From positions 8,686,501-8,750,500 of the forward strand of contig NZ_AP023356.1 in the NCBI RefSeq assembly GCF_018324205.1: a DNA stretch of 64,000 bases. The letters are read 5' to 3'. The DNA is from Actinoplanes ianthinogenes (GTDB lineage Bacteria; Actinomycetota; Actinomycetes; Mycobacteriales; Micromonosporaceae). The translations under genes were made by a program, and so were the position numbers. A model generated the notes under the pieces. That model ran no database searches. It saw only the letters and a program-made list of their open reading frames with translations, and had not been told where the DNA came from. This document shows, piece after piece, positions 24,619 to 36,218 of this stretch; the stretch's first letter is position 1; each line of letters starts with the position of its first letter.

Positions 24619-27600
24619 CTAGCCACGGCGGGCGGCGAGGAAGCGGGCCGCGGCACCGGTCAGGGTGATCGCGGCTCCGGCGATCAGCAGCCAGAGTACG
24701 GCCGGCCCGGTGGTCGGCAGCGTCTCCGAGGAGAGCTTCGGGGCCGCCCGCACGTCGAGGCGCCGGACCAGCGCGTTGCCGAACTTGTCGACACCCGAGG
24801 CGACGATCGAGTGCGTTCCGACCGGCACCCCGGTCGGGATGGTCACCGTCAGGCTGATCTCGCCCGCCGCGTCCGCGGTCGCCATGCCCAGCTCCAGCGG
24901 GTCGGAGTAGAGCGTCACCGTGACCGTGGAGAACGGGGCGTACCCCTTGCCCTTGATCGTCACCGTGCCGCCGGGCGCCACCGTGTTGCTGGTGCCGGCC
25001 GGCGTGGTGAGCGGCTTGTCAGTGACGGGCACGGTGCTGGGGATCGCCGGCGTGGCCGGGGTGACCGCGTTCGACGCCGCGGACGCCGCCGACTCGCCGC
25101 CCTTGCCGAGCGCGACGACCGTCACCGTGTAGGAGGTGCCCGCGGCGGCGCCGATCACGCAGCTGGTGCCGCTGGAGGTGCAGGTGCCGGGGCCGGGTTC
25201 GGCCATGGCGCGGTATCGGGCGACACCGGAGGCGTCGGCGGGCGGGCTCCAGGAGACGACGATCGACGAGATGCCGGCCTCGGCGGTGACGCCACCGGGG
25301 GAGGGCGGGGGAGCGGCCGGCTCGGACGGGCTCGGGGTGGCGGACGGGGCCGGGCTCGGGCTGGTCACCGAGGGTGCCGGGGACGGCGTGGTGACCGATG
25401 GGCTCGGCGAGGCGCTGGCCGAAGGTGATGGGCTGGCCGAGGGTGATGGGCTGGCCGAGGCGCTGGCTGAAGGCGTGATGCTGGGCGACGGCGATGGGCT
25501 GGCCGAAGGCGATGGGCTGGCCGGGGCGCTGGCTGAAGGCGTGATGCTGGGCGACGGCGATGGGCTGGCCGAGGCGCTGGCCGAGGGCGTGATGCTGGGC
25601 GACGGCGATGGGCTCGCTGAGGCGCTGGCTGAAGGCGGGACGCCGGGCGAAGCGGTGGAAGCCGACGGAGCCGGCGAGACGGCGGTGACCGAGGGGGTCG
25701 GCGAAGCGCTCGTGACCGAGGGTGTCGGTGTGGGTGACGGCGCGCTCGTGACCGAGGGTGTCGGTGTGGGCGACGGCGCGCTCGTGACCGAGGGTGTCGG
25801 TGTGGGCGACGGCGCGCTCGTAACCGACGGTGTGGGCGATGGAGCGGGTGTGGGCGACGGCGTGGTCGGCCCAGGGGACGGCGACGGCGTCACCGACGGC
25901 GAATCCGCCGTGATGCTGGGCGAGGGCTCCGGCGACTCCGGTGACGGCTCCGCGGCCGGCGATTCGGCGGACGGCTCAGGAGTCGGCTCCTCCGTCGCGG
26001 ACGGCTCCTCGGAAGGCTCGGGCAGAGCCGCCTCGGCGGACGGTGTCACCGTGGTGGACGCCCATCCGCCGGCGCCCGTCGAGTTGCGGGCCCGCACCCG
26101 CACCGTCACCTCGACGTCATTGGCCAGCCCGGTCAGGGTGGCGACCAGGTTCTCGCCGTCCTCCGACGACCGCTCGTCCAGCGTCGTCCAGTCGCCGCCG
26201 TCGATGCTGTACTCGTACGACGTGATCGGGTCGCCACCGTCCTGCGGTGCGTCGAAGGACAGCAGCGCCTCCTCGTTCCCCGGGTCCGCCTGGAGATATC
26301 CCATGGTGTCCGGCGGGTATTTCAGCACCAGGGTCTGCGGTTCGCTCGGATCCCCTTCACCGGCCGAGTTCACCGCGTGGATCCGGATGGAATAGGTCGC
26401 GCCCTCTTCCAGCCAGTTGATCTCTCCCCGCAAGGTCGTCGCGTCGTCACCTGTCGGTTCGACCGGCATCTGGTACCAGTCGTCGCCATCGGTGGACGCC
26501 TCGTACCAGTCGATGGCACTTCCACCGGTGTCCGCCGGCGGCTCGAAGACCACGGTCGCGGTGCTGTAGCCCTCCATCCGGTTGCGCGTGATCGTCACGT
26601 CGGTCGGGGCGAGCGGCGTTCCGATCGCCATGGCGGTGATGGCATCCGACGCCGCCCCGGTACCCACCTCGTTCACGGCGCGGAGCCGCAGCGGGTAGGC
26701 CACCCGCGAGGTCAGCCCGCTCAGGTAGCCCTCCCAGGCGCTCTGGTCGTCCTCGGTCGGCCATCCGTTGAGCCTCTGCCAGGTCTCGCCGTCGTCGACG
26801 GAGTAGTCGTAGGAGGTGACGAAGGAGCCGCCGTTGTCCGCCGGCGCCGCGAAGGTGAGGTGGGCGCCGTTCACGAGCGGCGTCGTGACCAGGCCGGTCG
26901 GCGCGCCGGGGACGGTCGCCGGATAGGCCCAGTCGCCGGCCGAGTCACCGGGACCCCGGCTGTTCACCGCGCGCAGACCCAGCCAGTAACTCTGCCCGTT
27001 GGTCAGACCGGTCACGTCGAGCTGCAACCGGCCGTTGTCGCCGGCGGAGGAGACCGACGCCCGGCTCCACGATCCTTCGACAGCCACCTGGTAGTAGTCG
27101 ATGGCGGCGCCGCCGTCACTCGCGGGTGGAGTGAACTCCAGATGCGCACCCCGGTTCCCGCGCGTGGCGGTCACGCCGGTCGGCGCATCGGGAACGGTCG
27201 CCGGCGTCACGTCGTCGGTGATCGCCGCACCGCCGCCCACGACGTTCACGGCCCGCAGCGACACCGTGTACGGCGTTCCGTTCTCCAGCGAGGACACGTC
27301 GACCTGCAAGGCGCCGTCGTCGGCCGGCGAGGGAGCCACCGAATCCCAGTTTCCATCGTCGATCTTCACCTCGTAGTGATCGATCGGCGAGCCGCCGTCG
27401 TCCTCGGGTGCGGTGAACACCAGGTGCGCACTCCGGTCCAGCGGCGTGGCGGTCAGGCCGGCCGGTGCGCCCGGCAGGCCCGGCACCGGGGTGACGTCGA
27501 TGGATTGCGGCACGCTCCATCCGGCCGCGTTGACCGCCCGCACCCAGAACGTCAGCGGATAGCCGTTCGGCAGGCCGGTGATCGTCGCGGTCACGTCGTC

Positions 27601-28896
27601 GCCCGCCGGTGTCGTCGGGAGCGTGGTCCAGGTGTTGCCGTCCCGCGCCACCTCCCACCTGAGGATCGGGCTGCCGCCGTCGTCTCCCGGGGTGATGACG
27701 AGCGTCACCTGCCCGTTGCCGGGCTCGGCCGACACCACCGGATCGCCGGGAGAGGTCGGCTCGTGCGGGGTGACCGGGTCCGACGGCGCGCTGGCCGCGG
27801 ACTGCCCGAGGTCGTTCGTCCCAGTGTTCGTCGCGGTCACCGTGACCGTGTACGACTCGTCGTTGGTCAGTCCGGAGATGGTGCAGGACACCTCGGCCGA
27901 GGTGCAGGTGTGGTCGGTCCCGACCGCCCGGGCCGTGTACCGGGTGACCGCGTGCGACCGGTTCGCGTCACTGGCGGTCCAGCTCACCTCGACGGCCTCG
28001 TCGCGGGCCACCGCCGTGACCGAGGCCGGCGGCAGCGGCACGGTCCAGTTGTCGACCGCGACGGGCGTGGTGAGCCCGGTGATCGATGCCACGTCCAGCG
28101 CCTCGTCTCCGGCGATCCGGGACACCGTGCCGAGATCCGGGTCCGACGCCCACACGTTGTCGTGCGCGTCGACGGCCACCCCACCCACGCTCCCGCTGGG
28201 TTGGGCCACCACCGTACGTACTCCGCCCGAGGTCACCTTCTCGTACTCACCCCGCCCCGGCGCCGCGATGTACACGTTCCCGGCGCTGTCGACGTCGAGA
28301 GCCGTCGTCTGCCCGCCGGAGATGAACGGGGTGCCCACCACGGACGCCGAGCCGTCGTCGAGCCGATGCAGCGTCGTCCGGGCGGTGTCGGCGTGGTAGT
28401 CGGCGACGAACACGACACCGTCCGGCGCGACCGCGACACCCCGCGGGCTCACCAGCCCGGGAATCACGACCGGCGTCCCGTCCCCGTCCCCGTCGAACTC
28501 ATAGAGCTGGTCGTCGGTGACGTACACATGCCCGCCGGTGCGATCGACGTCGATGCCGTTCGGATCGGTCAGCAGCCCGGCGCCCCACTCGTCGGTGCCG
28601 CCGTCCGGCGCGATCCGCACCACCCGGGCCGGGGAGCCGACGAGCGCGTACACGTAACCGCCGTCACCGACCGCCACGTCCCGCGCCGGTCCGACGTCGG
28701 GCAGCCGGGTGAGGTCGCCGTCCGGCCGGATCCGCCAGATCGCCCCGTCCGCGTCCACCGTGTAGGTGAGCAGCCCCGCGACCGCGTCCACGGTCACCGA
28801 GGCCGACGCCCGGGTCATCCCCACCAGGACGCACAGCCCGGTGACCAGAAGGACCAGGATCCCCGCCGCGTGACGACGCAGCCTCTCCACCGACAT
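24619..28896 (-). CDS. Giant sortase-anchored NHL/fibronectin type III surface protein
   Basis: A 1425-residue exported protein. A signal peptide (1-33) is followed by an NHL/SMP-30-like beta-propeller (about 35-295; VYALVGSPARVVRI, NVYIAAPGRG). Next come seven FN3 domains (about 296-950), a Pro/Ser/Thr/Ala linker of about 260 residues built of tandem repeats, an eighth FN3 domain and an Ig-like domain. The end has LPTTG (1393-1397), a hydrophobic helix and an ARRG tail, a standard sortase signal, so it should be covalently bound to peptidoglycan with the propeller displayed at a distance. No sortase gene is in the window. It lies directly upstream of the glucan synthase operon on the same strand, and a role in adhesion or polymer binding is plausible. 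Confidence 0.9.
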   Translation of the reverse strand: MSVERLRRHAAGILVLLVTGLCVLVGMTRASASVTVDAVAGLLTYTVDADGAIWRIRPDGDLTRLPDVGPARDVAVGDGGYVYALVGSPARVVRIAPDGGTDEWGAGLLTDPNGIDVDRTGGHVYVTDDQLYEFDGDGDGTPVVIPGLVSPRGVAVAPDGVVFVADYHADTARTTLHRLDDGSASVVGTPFISGGQTTALDVDSAGNVYIAAPGRGEYEKVTSGGVRTVVAQPSGSVGGVAVDAHDNVWASDPDLGTVSRIAGDEALDVASITGLTTPVAVDNWTVPLPPASVTAVARDEAVEVSWTASDANRSHAVTRYTARAVGTDHTCTSAEVSCTISGLTNDESYTVTVTATNTGTNDLGQSAASAPSDPVTPHEPTSPGDPVVSAEPGNGQVTLVITPGDDGGSPILRWEVARDGNTWTTLPTTPAGDDVTATITGLPNGYPLTFWVRAVNAAGWSVPQSIDVTPVPGLPGAPAGLTATPLDRSAHLVFTAPEDDGGSPIDHYEVKIDDGNWDSVAPSPADDGALQVDVSSLENGTPYTVSLRAVNVVGGGAAITDDVTPATVPDAPTGVTATRGNRGAHLEFTPPASDGGAAIDYYQVAVEGSWSRASVSSAGDNGRLQLDVTGLTNGQSYWLGLRAVNSRGPGDSAGDWAYPATVPGAPTGLVTTPLVNGAHLTFAAPADNGGSFVTSYDYSVDDGETWQRLNGWPTEDDQSAWEGYLSGLTSRVAYPLRLRAVNEVGTGAASDAITAMAIGTPLAPTDVTITRNRMEGYSTATVVFEPPADTGGSAIDWYEASTDGDDWYQMPVEPTGDDATTLRGEINWLEEGATYSIRIHAVNSAGEGDPSEPQTLVLKYPPDTMGYLQADPGNEEALLSFDAPQDGGDPITSYEYSIDGGDWTTLDERSSEDGENLVATLTGLANDVEVTVRVRARNSTGAGGWASTTVTPSAEAALPEPSEEPSATEEPTPEPSAESPAAEPSPESPEPSPSITADSPSVTPSPSPGPTTPSPTPAPSPTPSVTSAPSPTPTPSVTSAPSPTPTPSVTSAPSPTPTPSVTSASPTPSVTAVSPAPSASTASPGVPPSASASASPSPSPSITPSASASASPSPSPSITPSASAPASPSPSASPSPSPSITPSASASASPSPSASPSPSASASPSPSVTTPSPAPSVTSPSPAPSATPSPSEPAAPPPSPGGVTAEAGISSIVVSWSPPADASGVARYRAMAEPGPGTCTSSGTSCVIGAAAGTSYTVTVVALGKGGESAASAASNAVTPATPAIPSTVPVTDKPLTTPAGTSNTVAPGGTVTIKGKGYAPFSTVTVTLYSDPLELGMATADAAGEISLTVTIPTGVPVGTHSIVASGVDKFGNALVRRLDVRAAPKLSSETLPTTGPAVLWLLIAGAAITLTGAAARFLAARRG
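25457..25618. repeat. 48-bp tandem repeats in the Pro/Ser linker
   Basis: Three 48-bp units (25457-25504, 25523-25570, 25571-25618) with only a few differences, the first two separated by an 18-bp partial unit. Each encodes 16 residues of the PSASASASPSPS type within the linker of the surface protein. The length is a multiple of three, so copy-number change would keep the frame. Confidence 0.75.
25714..25821. repeat. 36-bp tandem repeats in the Pro/Thr linker
   Basis: Three consecutive 36-bp copies (25714-25749, 25750-25785, 25786-25821), differing at a single base in the first copy, followed by a degenerate fourth. Each encodes TSAPSPTPTPSV. Near identity at synonymous positions points to recent expansion. 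Confidence 0.85.
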
Positions 28897-29091
28897 GCCG
28901 TTCCACTCCCCGCGTTCCCCGGCGCGCGACGTCGCCGTCCCGCCCGGAAACCGCAGGTCACACGGATCGTCGGCGACTGCCCGACCCCACTATCTCCGGA
29001 GCAGCCGACTCGTCGCTGAGAACCGGGAAAATCAGTCGCTGGTGGTCTCGGCGAGGCGCGGGAGCCGGTCGCGACGGGATAGGTTCGTCCC

Positions 29092-29511
29092 ATGAGCGAC
29101 TGGAATACCAAAATCATCGAGGAGTTCCGGGCCAACGGGGGCCGGGTCGGCGGCCCGTTCGAGGGGGCGCCGATGGTGCTGGTGCACAACCGCGGCCGCA
29201 AGACCGGGCGTGAGCTGGTCATCCCGCTGATGTACCTGCCGCACGAGACCGATCAGGACGTCATCTACATCTTCGCGTCCAAGGCCGGCGCCCCGGAGCA
29301 CCCCGACTGGTACTACAACCTGATCACGGCCGGCAAGGGCGCCGCCGAGGTCGGGACCGAAACCTACGACGTCACCGTCCGTGAGATCACCGGCGACGAG
29401 CGCGACCGCATCTACGCCGAGCAGGCCCGCCGATACCCCGGCTTCGCCGAGTACGAGCAGAAGACCGCCGGCATCCGCACCATCCCGGTCCTCGAACTGA
29501 CCCGCGCCTGA
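29092..29511 (+). CDS. F420-type (DDN-like) nitroreductase family protein
   Basis: A 139-residue split-beta-barrel protein of the deazaflavin-dependent nitroreductase (DDN/DUF385) family. Motifs are GAPMVLVHNRGRKTGRE, FASKAGAPEHPDWYYNL and ending RTIPVLELTR, all near the F420-binding groove in characterised members. Family proteins use reduced F420 to reduce quinones or nitro compounds. ATG 29092; full-length; monocistronic. It supports an F420-producing actinobacterial host. Confidence 0.93.
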   Translation: MSDWNTKIIEEFRANGGRVGGPFEGAPMVLVHNRGRKTGRELVIPLMYLPHETDQDVIYIFASKAGAPEHPDWYYNLITAGKGAAEVGTETYDVTVREITGDERDRIYAEQARRYPGFAEYEQKTAGIRTIPVLELTRA

Positions 29512-29529
29512 CAACCCCGGCCCGCTGAA

Positions 29530-29579
29530 GGCGCGCTCCGGCTCACGACCGCCGATTTCCGGTACGCCCGGAGCGCGCC
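29530..29579. repeat. Intergenic hairpin, dispersed-repeat copy B
   Basis: GGCGCGCTCCGG (29530-29541) pairs with CCGGAGCGCGCC (29568-29579) across a 26-nt loop. The loop end and right arm contain CCGGTACGCCCGGAGCGCGC, the same core as the hairpins near 5.3 and 54.7 kb. It lies just after the nitroreductase stop and may terminate it. Confidence 0.6.
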
Positions 29580-29700
29580 CACGCGTCCGCGACCACGGTG
29601 AACTCCGTCCTGACCCGGGAACGGCAGCGGAAGCACCGGAAAGGGTGAAGCCGGAGCAACCCCGTTCGAGGGACTCTTCGGGCCGTGATGCGCTTGTCCG

Positions 29701-31686
29701 GTGCCGAGAGTGATCATGTCGATGGCGGTTGCCGCGATGCTGGCGGCGCCGGCCTTCGCCGAGCCGGTCCAGGCGACACCGGTGGTTCAGATCCTGCAGA
29801 TGAGTGCGGGCGGCGCCCACACCTGCGTACTCGCCGACGACACCAATACCTACTGCTGGGGCAGCGACGACCTCGGCCGGTTGGGTGACGGCGCCGTGAC
29901 GGAGCAGCCGTTCTTCGGCCCGGCGCAGGTCGACGTACCGGCCGGGGTGACCTTCACCCAGCTGGCCGCGGGTGGGCCGCACAACTGCGCGCTGGGCGAC
30001 GACAGCCAGGCGTATTGCTGGGGCTACGGCCTCCAGGGGCAGTTGGGTACCGGCGATCGGGAGGACCGGGTGAGCCCGGCGCCGGTGAACACGCCGGCCG
30101 GGGTGACCTTCACCCAGCTCGCCGCGGGCAGCGTTCTCACCTGTGGCCTGGCCCGCGACGGCAGTGCCTACTGCTGGGGCCCGCCCTACACTCTCGGCGC
30201 CGACTCCCCGACCGAGTTCGGGCCGCTGCGGGTGGCCTCGCCGTCCGGGGTCTTCTTCACCCAGGTCACCGCGGGTTCTGACAATGCATGCGGGCTGACC
30301 GGTGATGGCACGGCCTACTGCTGGGGTGGCAACTACAAAGGGCAACTCGGCGACGGCAGCACCCTGGGGCGGACGGCACCGGTGCCGGTGGCCATGCCGG
30401 CCGGGGTGACCTTCACTCAGCTCGACACCAACGGCGGCCACAGCTGTGGGCTGACCGCCTCCGGCACGGCGTACTGCTGGGGCGACAACGCGAGTGGTCA
30501 GCTGGGCGTGGGCGACACCACCAACCGGCTGGCTCCGGCGCCGGTAGCCATGCCGGCCGGGGTGAGATTCACCGCGGTGAAGGCGGGTGGATACCACACG
30601 TGCGGGCTGACCGGCGACGGCGAGATCTACTGCTGGGGTGCCGGCGGCGCGATCGGATCCGGCGACATGGCGAGCCGGTCGACGCCGTTTCCGGTAGCCG
30701 CCCCGGCGGGGGTGACGTTCACGCAACTTACCGTCGGATGGCGACACACCTGTGCGCTGGGCGACGACCGCCGTGGCTACTGCTGGGGCCTCGGCAGCTA
30801 CGGCCGGCTCGGCAACGGAGGGGACCACGATTCGCTGATCCCGGCGAAGACGCTACCGATCGGGACGAAACCGGCCGACCCGCAACCGCCGATCGACGTC
30901 ACCGCGACCGCGGGTGACCGGAAGATCACGGTCTCCTGGGCCGCGCCGGATCTCGGCGACGGCCCGCTGATCAACTACCGCGTGTCCGTCTCGCCCGGCG
31001 ACCGTGGCTGTACCAGCATGACCACCCTGACCTGCACGGTCGACGGGTTGTACAACGGCACCGCGTACACCGTCACCGTGGTTGCCGAGACCACCATCGG
31101 GACCTCCGCGCCCAGCCAGGCACTCGCCGCGGTGACTCCCGACCCCGTCGCGGACGACAGCGGACCCGTCGTCACCGTCACGCCCGGCGATCGGGCACTG
31201 GTCCGCAGCGTACATTTCAGCACGACCGTCACTGCCACCGATCCGGCCGGGATCAGCCGATCGTTCCTGGCCGGCCCGGACGGCGCCGGGTCGCCTGCCT
31301 CGTACACCCGCGGCACCGTGCTCTCCGGCGCCGACGGCGCCCGGACCGTCACCTGGATCGTGGTGGACAACCGGGGCAACCGGACCACCACGTCGCGCAC
31401 CGTGATTGTCGACAACACCCCGCCGGCCGTGGCATTCGGCGCGGCGCCCAAGGCCGGCGCCAAACTTGCCCGGGCCACCACGCTCACCGCCACCGCGAGC
31501 GACCGCAACGGCATCGCCCGGGTCGAACTGCTGGTCAACGGCAAACCGGTCGCTGCCGCCACCCGAGCCGGGTACACCTTCACCCTGAACCCCGCCAAGT
31601 ACGGCACCCGGTTCACCGTGCAGCTGCGGGCCTACGACCGCGCCGGCAACGTCCGGTCCACCAGCAGGCGCACCTACCGGCGCTGA
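29701..31686 (+). CDS. Secreted RCC1-type beta-propeller protein with FN3 and Ig-like domains
   Basis: A 661-residue exported protein. The signal region is MSMAVAAMLAAPAFA. Seven RCC1 repeats follow (about 35-390), each with a HTCxL...YCWG pattern and a GQLGxGD-type turn, e.g. YCWGDNASGQLGVGD. The C-terminal half has an FN3 domain (VTATAGDRKITVSWAAP) and two Ig-like modules (about 480-661). A Cys pair occurs in every blade, so each may hold a disulfide. The family includes the beta-lactamase inhibitor BLIP-II, but binding partners differ. The start is uncertain: GTG 29701, GTG 29710 or ATG 29716. It has no anchor, so it is probably released. Confidence 0.85.
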   Translation: MPRVIMSMAVAAMLAAPAFAEPVQATPVVQILQMSAGGAHTCVLADDTNTYCWGSDDLGRLGDGAVTEQPFFGPAQVDVPAGVTFTQLAAGGPHNCALGDDSQAYCWGYGLQGQLGTGDREDRVSPAPVNTPAGVTFTQLAAGSVLTCGLARDGSAYCWGPPYTLGADSPTEFGPLRVASPSGVFFTQVTAGSDNACGLTGDGTAYCWGGNYKGQLGDGSTLGRTAPVPVAMPAGVTFTQLDTNGGHSCGLTASGTAYCWGDNASGQLGVGDTTNRLAPAPVAMPAGVRFTAVKAGGYHTCGLTGDGEIYCWGAGGAIGSGDMASRSTPFPVAAPAGVTFTQLTVGWRHTCALGDDRRGYCWGLGSYGRLGNGGDHDSLIPAKTLPIGTKPADPQPPIDVTATAGDRKITVSWAAPDLGDGPLINYRVSVSPGDRGCTSMTTLTCTVDGLYNGTAYTVTVVAETTIGTSAPSQALAAVTPDPVADDSGPVVTVTPGDRALVRSVHFSTTVTATDPAGISRSFLAGPDGAGSPASYTRGTVLSGADGARTVTWIVVDNRGNRTTTSRTVIVDNTPPAVAFGAAPKAGAKLARATTLTATASDRNGIARVELLVNGKPVAAATRAGYTFTLNPAKYGTRFTVQLRAYDRAGNVRSTSRRTYRR

Positions 31687-31727
31687 GTCGCGCAGCAGAT
31701 CCGCCGCGCCGCGCCGCGGCGTCCGGG

Positions 31728-32669
31728 TCAGCCGTGCGGGTCGTGCAGCGAGGTCGGGGAGAGCAGTGACGCGTCGATGGCCGAGCGGCGGGCGATGCCG
31801 GCGAGCAGGTCGGCGACCTGGACCCGGGGGTCGTCGCGGGAGTCGACCATCACCAGGCCGGCCAGTGGGGAGATGCCGTTGCCGGTCAGGGCGCTCTGGA
31901 GGCGGGTCAGGCGGTCGGCGGTCAGGGCGCTCTGCTCGTCGTGGAAGACCAGGACGCGGCGTTCGCCGCGGCTCCAGAACAGGACCGTCTCGGCCAGGGC
32001 CGGCAGCATCGGCTCCAGCGGCGGCGGGATGGATCGGTCGTCCTCGTCCAGGCGGAGCATGATCGTCCGGACCGCTTCCGGGCGCAGGGCGGTGAGGACC
32101 GGGTCGCCGCGCAGGCCGTTGTCCAGCAACCTGTCGCGGGCCTCGAGGAAGCGGTCCGCGACCTGCGGATCCGGTTGTCGCCGGCGGGTGCGGACCAGGT
32201 CGACGAAGGCGGACAGGAAGCCGTCCCAGGTGGCGCCCGCCGAGCGCCCGGCCCGGTACAGCGCGAGCGCCGCGGCCCGCTGCTCCCCGGACAGGCTGGT
32301 GCCGGCGACATAGGACGGCTCGCCGAGCAGCAGGTCCACCACCCGGGTGACCAGGAATAACTCCTTGTCGATCACGTGCACCAGGGCGCGCCCGGCGACC
32401 GCGGACAGCAACCAGTCGAGGGCCGTGCCCTGCCGCAGCACCTTGCCGGACTTCAGCTCGTGCGGGGCGAACCGGAACCCGGACCGCAGCGCGCCGATCA
32501 GCTCGACCGCCTCGCCGACGCTCAGGTCGACGCTCGCGTGGGTGATCACCGGGGCGCCGGAGTGCAGCAGGTTCGTGCCGGAGAAGCCGGACTCGTCGCA
32601 CGCGATCTCGACCACGGCGCCGGTCACCGCGTGCGCGGGCGGCAGCCCACCCTGCAACGGCGATCTCAT
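31728..32669 (-). CDS. DUF3800-like protein (RNase H-like fold)
   Basis: A 313-residue soluble protein. The start of the fold reads EIACDESGFSGTN (Asp25-Glu26), and near the C-terminus VMVDSRDDPRVQVADLLAG (about 273-291) matches the DUF3800 pattern, in which acidic residues cluster as in RNase H-like nucleases. Biochemical function is unknown for nearly all members; some are found in defence neighbourhoods. Here the flanking genes are a secreted propeller protein and a glycosidase, and no defence partner is visible. It is the distal gene behind the GH63-like gene (36-bp gap), possibly cotranscribed. Confidence 0.7.
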   Translation of the reverse strand: MRSPLQGGLPPAHAVTGAVVEIACDESGFSGTNLLHSGAPVITHASVDLSVGEAVELIGALRSGFRFAPHELKSGKVLRQGTALDWLLSAVAGRALVHVIDKELFLVTRVVDLLLGEPSYVAGTSLSGEQRAAALALYRAGRSAGATWDGFLSAFVDLVRTRRRQPDPQVADRFLEARDRLLDNGLRGDPVLTALRPEAVRTIMLRLDEDDRSIPPPLEPMLPALAETVLFWSRGERRVLVFHDEQSALTADRLTRLQSALTGNGISPLAGLVMVDSRDDPRVQVADLLAGIARRSAIDASLLSPTSLHDPHG

Positions 32670-32705
32670 CCCGACATACTTGGCCGGGCACCGGGGTCTG
32701 ACAAC

Positions 32706-35378
<2,673 letters not shown>

Positions 35379-35447
35379 GCCCCTCAGCGTGCGCCGCCGG
35401 GGAGATCAGTAGGGCGTGCTCGTCTGTCCGATGCGATACTGCCGGAT

Positions 35448-35488
35448 GCCGCGCCGAGAGGTATCTGCGACATATCTCTCGGCGCGGC
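35448..35488 (-). terminator. Strong terminator of the CBM20 gene
   Basis: A 17-bp stem (GCCGCGCCGAGAGGTAT against ATATCTCTCGGCGCGGC, one G-U pair) with a 7-nt loop, starting 8 bp after the CBM20 stop codon in its direction of transcription. It separates that gene from the GH63-like gene. Confidence 0.8.
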
Positions 35489-35496
35489 CGGCGTGC

Positions 35497-35949
35497 TCAG
35501 TAGGCGCCGAAGGTGTCGTGCGTGATGTAGGTGCCGGTCGGCGGAGTGATCGTGGTCCGGTTCTGGAAGCTCTTCTCCCAGCGGGCGACGGTGCCGTTCG
35601 GGTTCTTCACGATGTACTGGAACTCGACGTAGGTGTTGGGCGGCAGCGCGGCGCCACCGGTCCAGACCGGGAAGGTGGAGCTGGTGGTGCTGAGCGGGAC
35701 GGCCCGGCTGGTGTCCCAGTTGCCGAGCGCCGGGATGCTGCCGACCACGTAGACGTTCTGGCCCCAGCTGGTGAAGTCCGCGGTGACGTTGAAGGTGGCG
35801 GCGATCGGCGTGACCTCGGCGGCGCCGGCGGTCACCGGGGCCGCGGCGGCGGTGACCGGGGCGGCCAGGGCCGGGCCGGTGATCCCGAGGACGCCGGCGA
35901 CGAGCCCGGCGGCGACCAGGCCGGCGCGGGCGGCGATGCGGTTCTGCAT
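35497..35949 (-). CDS. Secreted stand-alone CBM20 starch-binding protein
   Basis: A 150-residue exported protein. The signal peptide MQNRIAARAGLVAAGLVAG... ends near ALAAP (about 30). An Ala/Thr-rich spacer follows, and residues 50-150 form one CBM20 module: ATFNVTADFTSWGQNVYVVG, LGNWDTSRAVPLS, and the YIVKNPNG / WEKSFQNRT starch-site strands. No catalytic domain is attached, so it may bind starch or glycogen at the cell surface or inhibit or assist an amylase. ATG 35949 has AGGAGAG upstream; the longer open frame to 36069 is not protein-like. A MalR-type operator lies upstream. Confidence 0.88.
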   Translation of the reverse strand: MQNRIAARAGLVAAGLVAGVLGITGPALAAPVTAAAAPVTAGAAEVTPIAATFNVTADFTSWGQNVYVVGSIPALGNWDTSRAVPLSTTSSTFPVWTGGAALPPNTYVEFQYIVKNPNGTVARWEKSFQNRTTITPPTGTYITHDTFGAY

Positions 35950-35989
35950 GGTGTCTCTCCTGTAAGGTAACCTGCCAGAAACTGCAATC

Positions 35990-36006
35990 CTTGGAAGATC
36001 TTGCAG
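35990..36006. promoter_or_regulatory. Candidate MalR/LacI-type operator
   Basis: CTTGGAAGATCTTGCAG is a near-perfect palindrome centred on AGATCT, about 40-57 bp upstream of the CBM20 start. It resembles the CTTGCAAG-type sites bound by LacI-family maltose regulators at actinomycete amylase genes, so maltodextrin induction is plausible. Confidence 0.4.
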
Positions 36007-36218
36007 CTCGCGATTCGGTGTCGCGAGGCGGGCTCCCTCCACAGTGGCCACGTGCCCGGTGCCGGTCAAGGCGTTACCAAAAGCTGTGAGCTGCGTCTAC
36101 GGTTCACCGCAGTGTCACAGTCTCTTGCTAAAGGCGTACGAAAAATGACGTCTTTTAACGCAAGATGTTGCAGCCGGATCGGCAGCGTAACGGCGGTCAG
36201 GGCGGGCATAACCAGTGC

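Noticed and set aside
25381..25870. CRISPR-like appearance of regularly spaced repeats
   Set aside because: The units are in-frame Pro/Ser/Thr codons inside an intact surface-protein gene, without unique spacers.
29032..30828. Large minus-strand frame over the nitroreductase and RCC1 genes
   Set aside because: No protein-like features; it covers two well-supported plus-strand genes.
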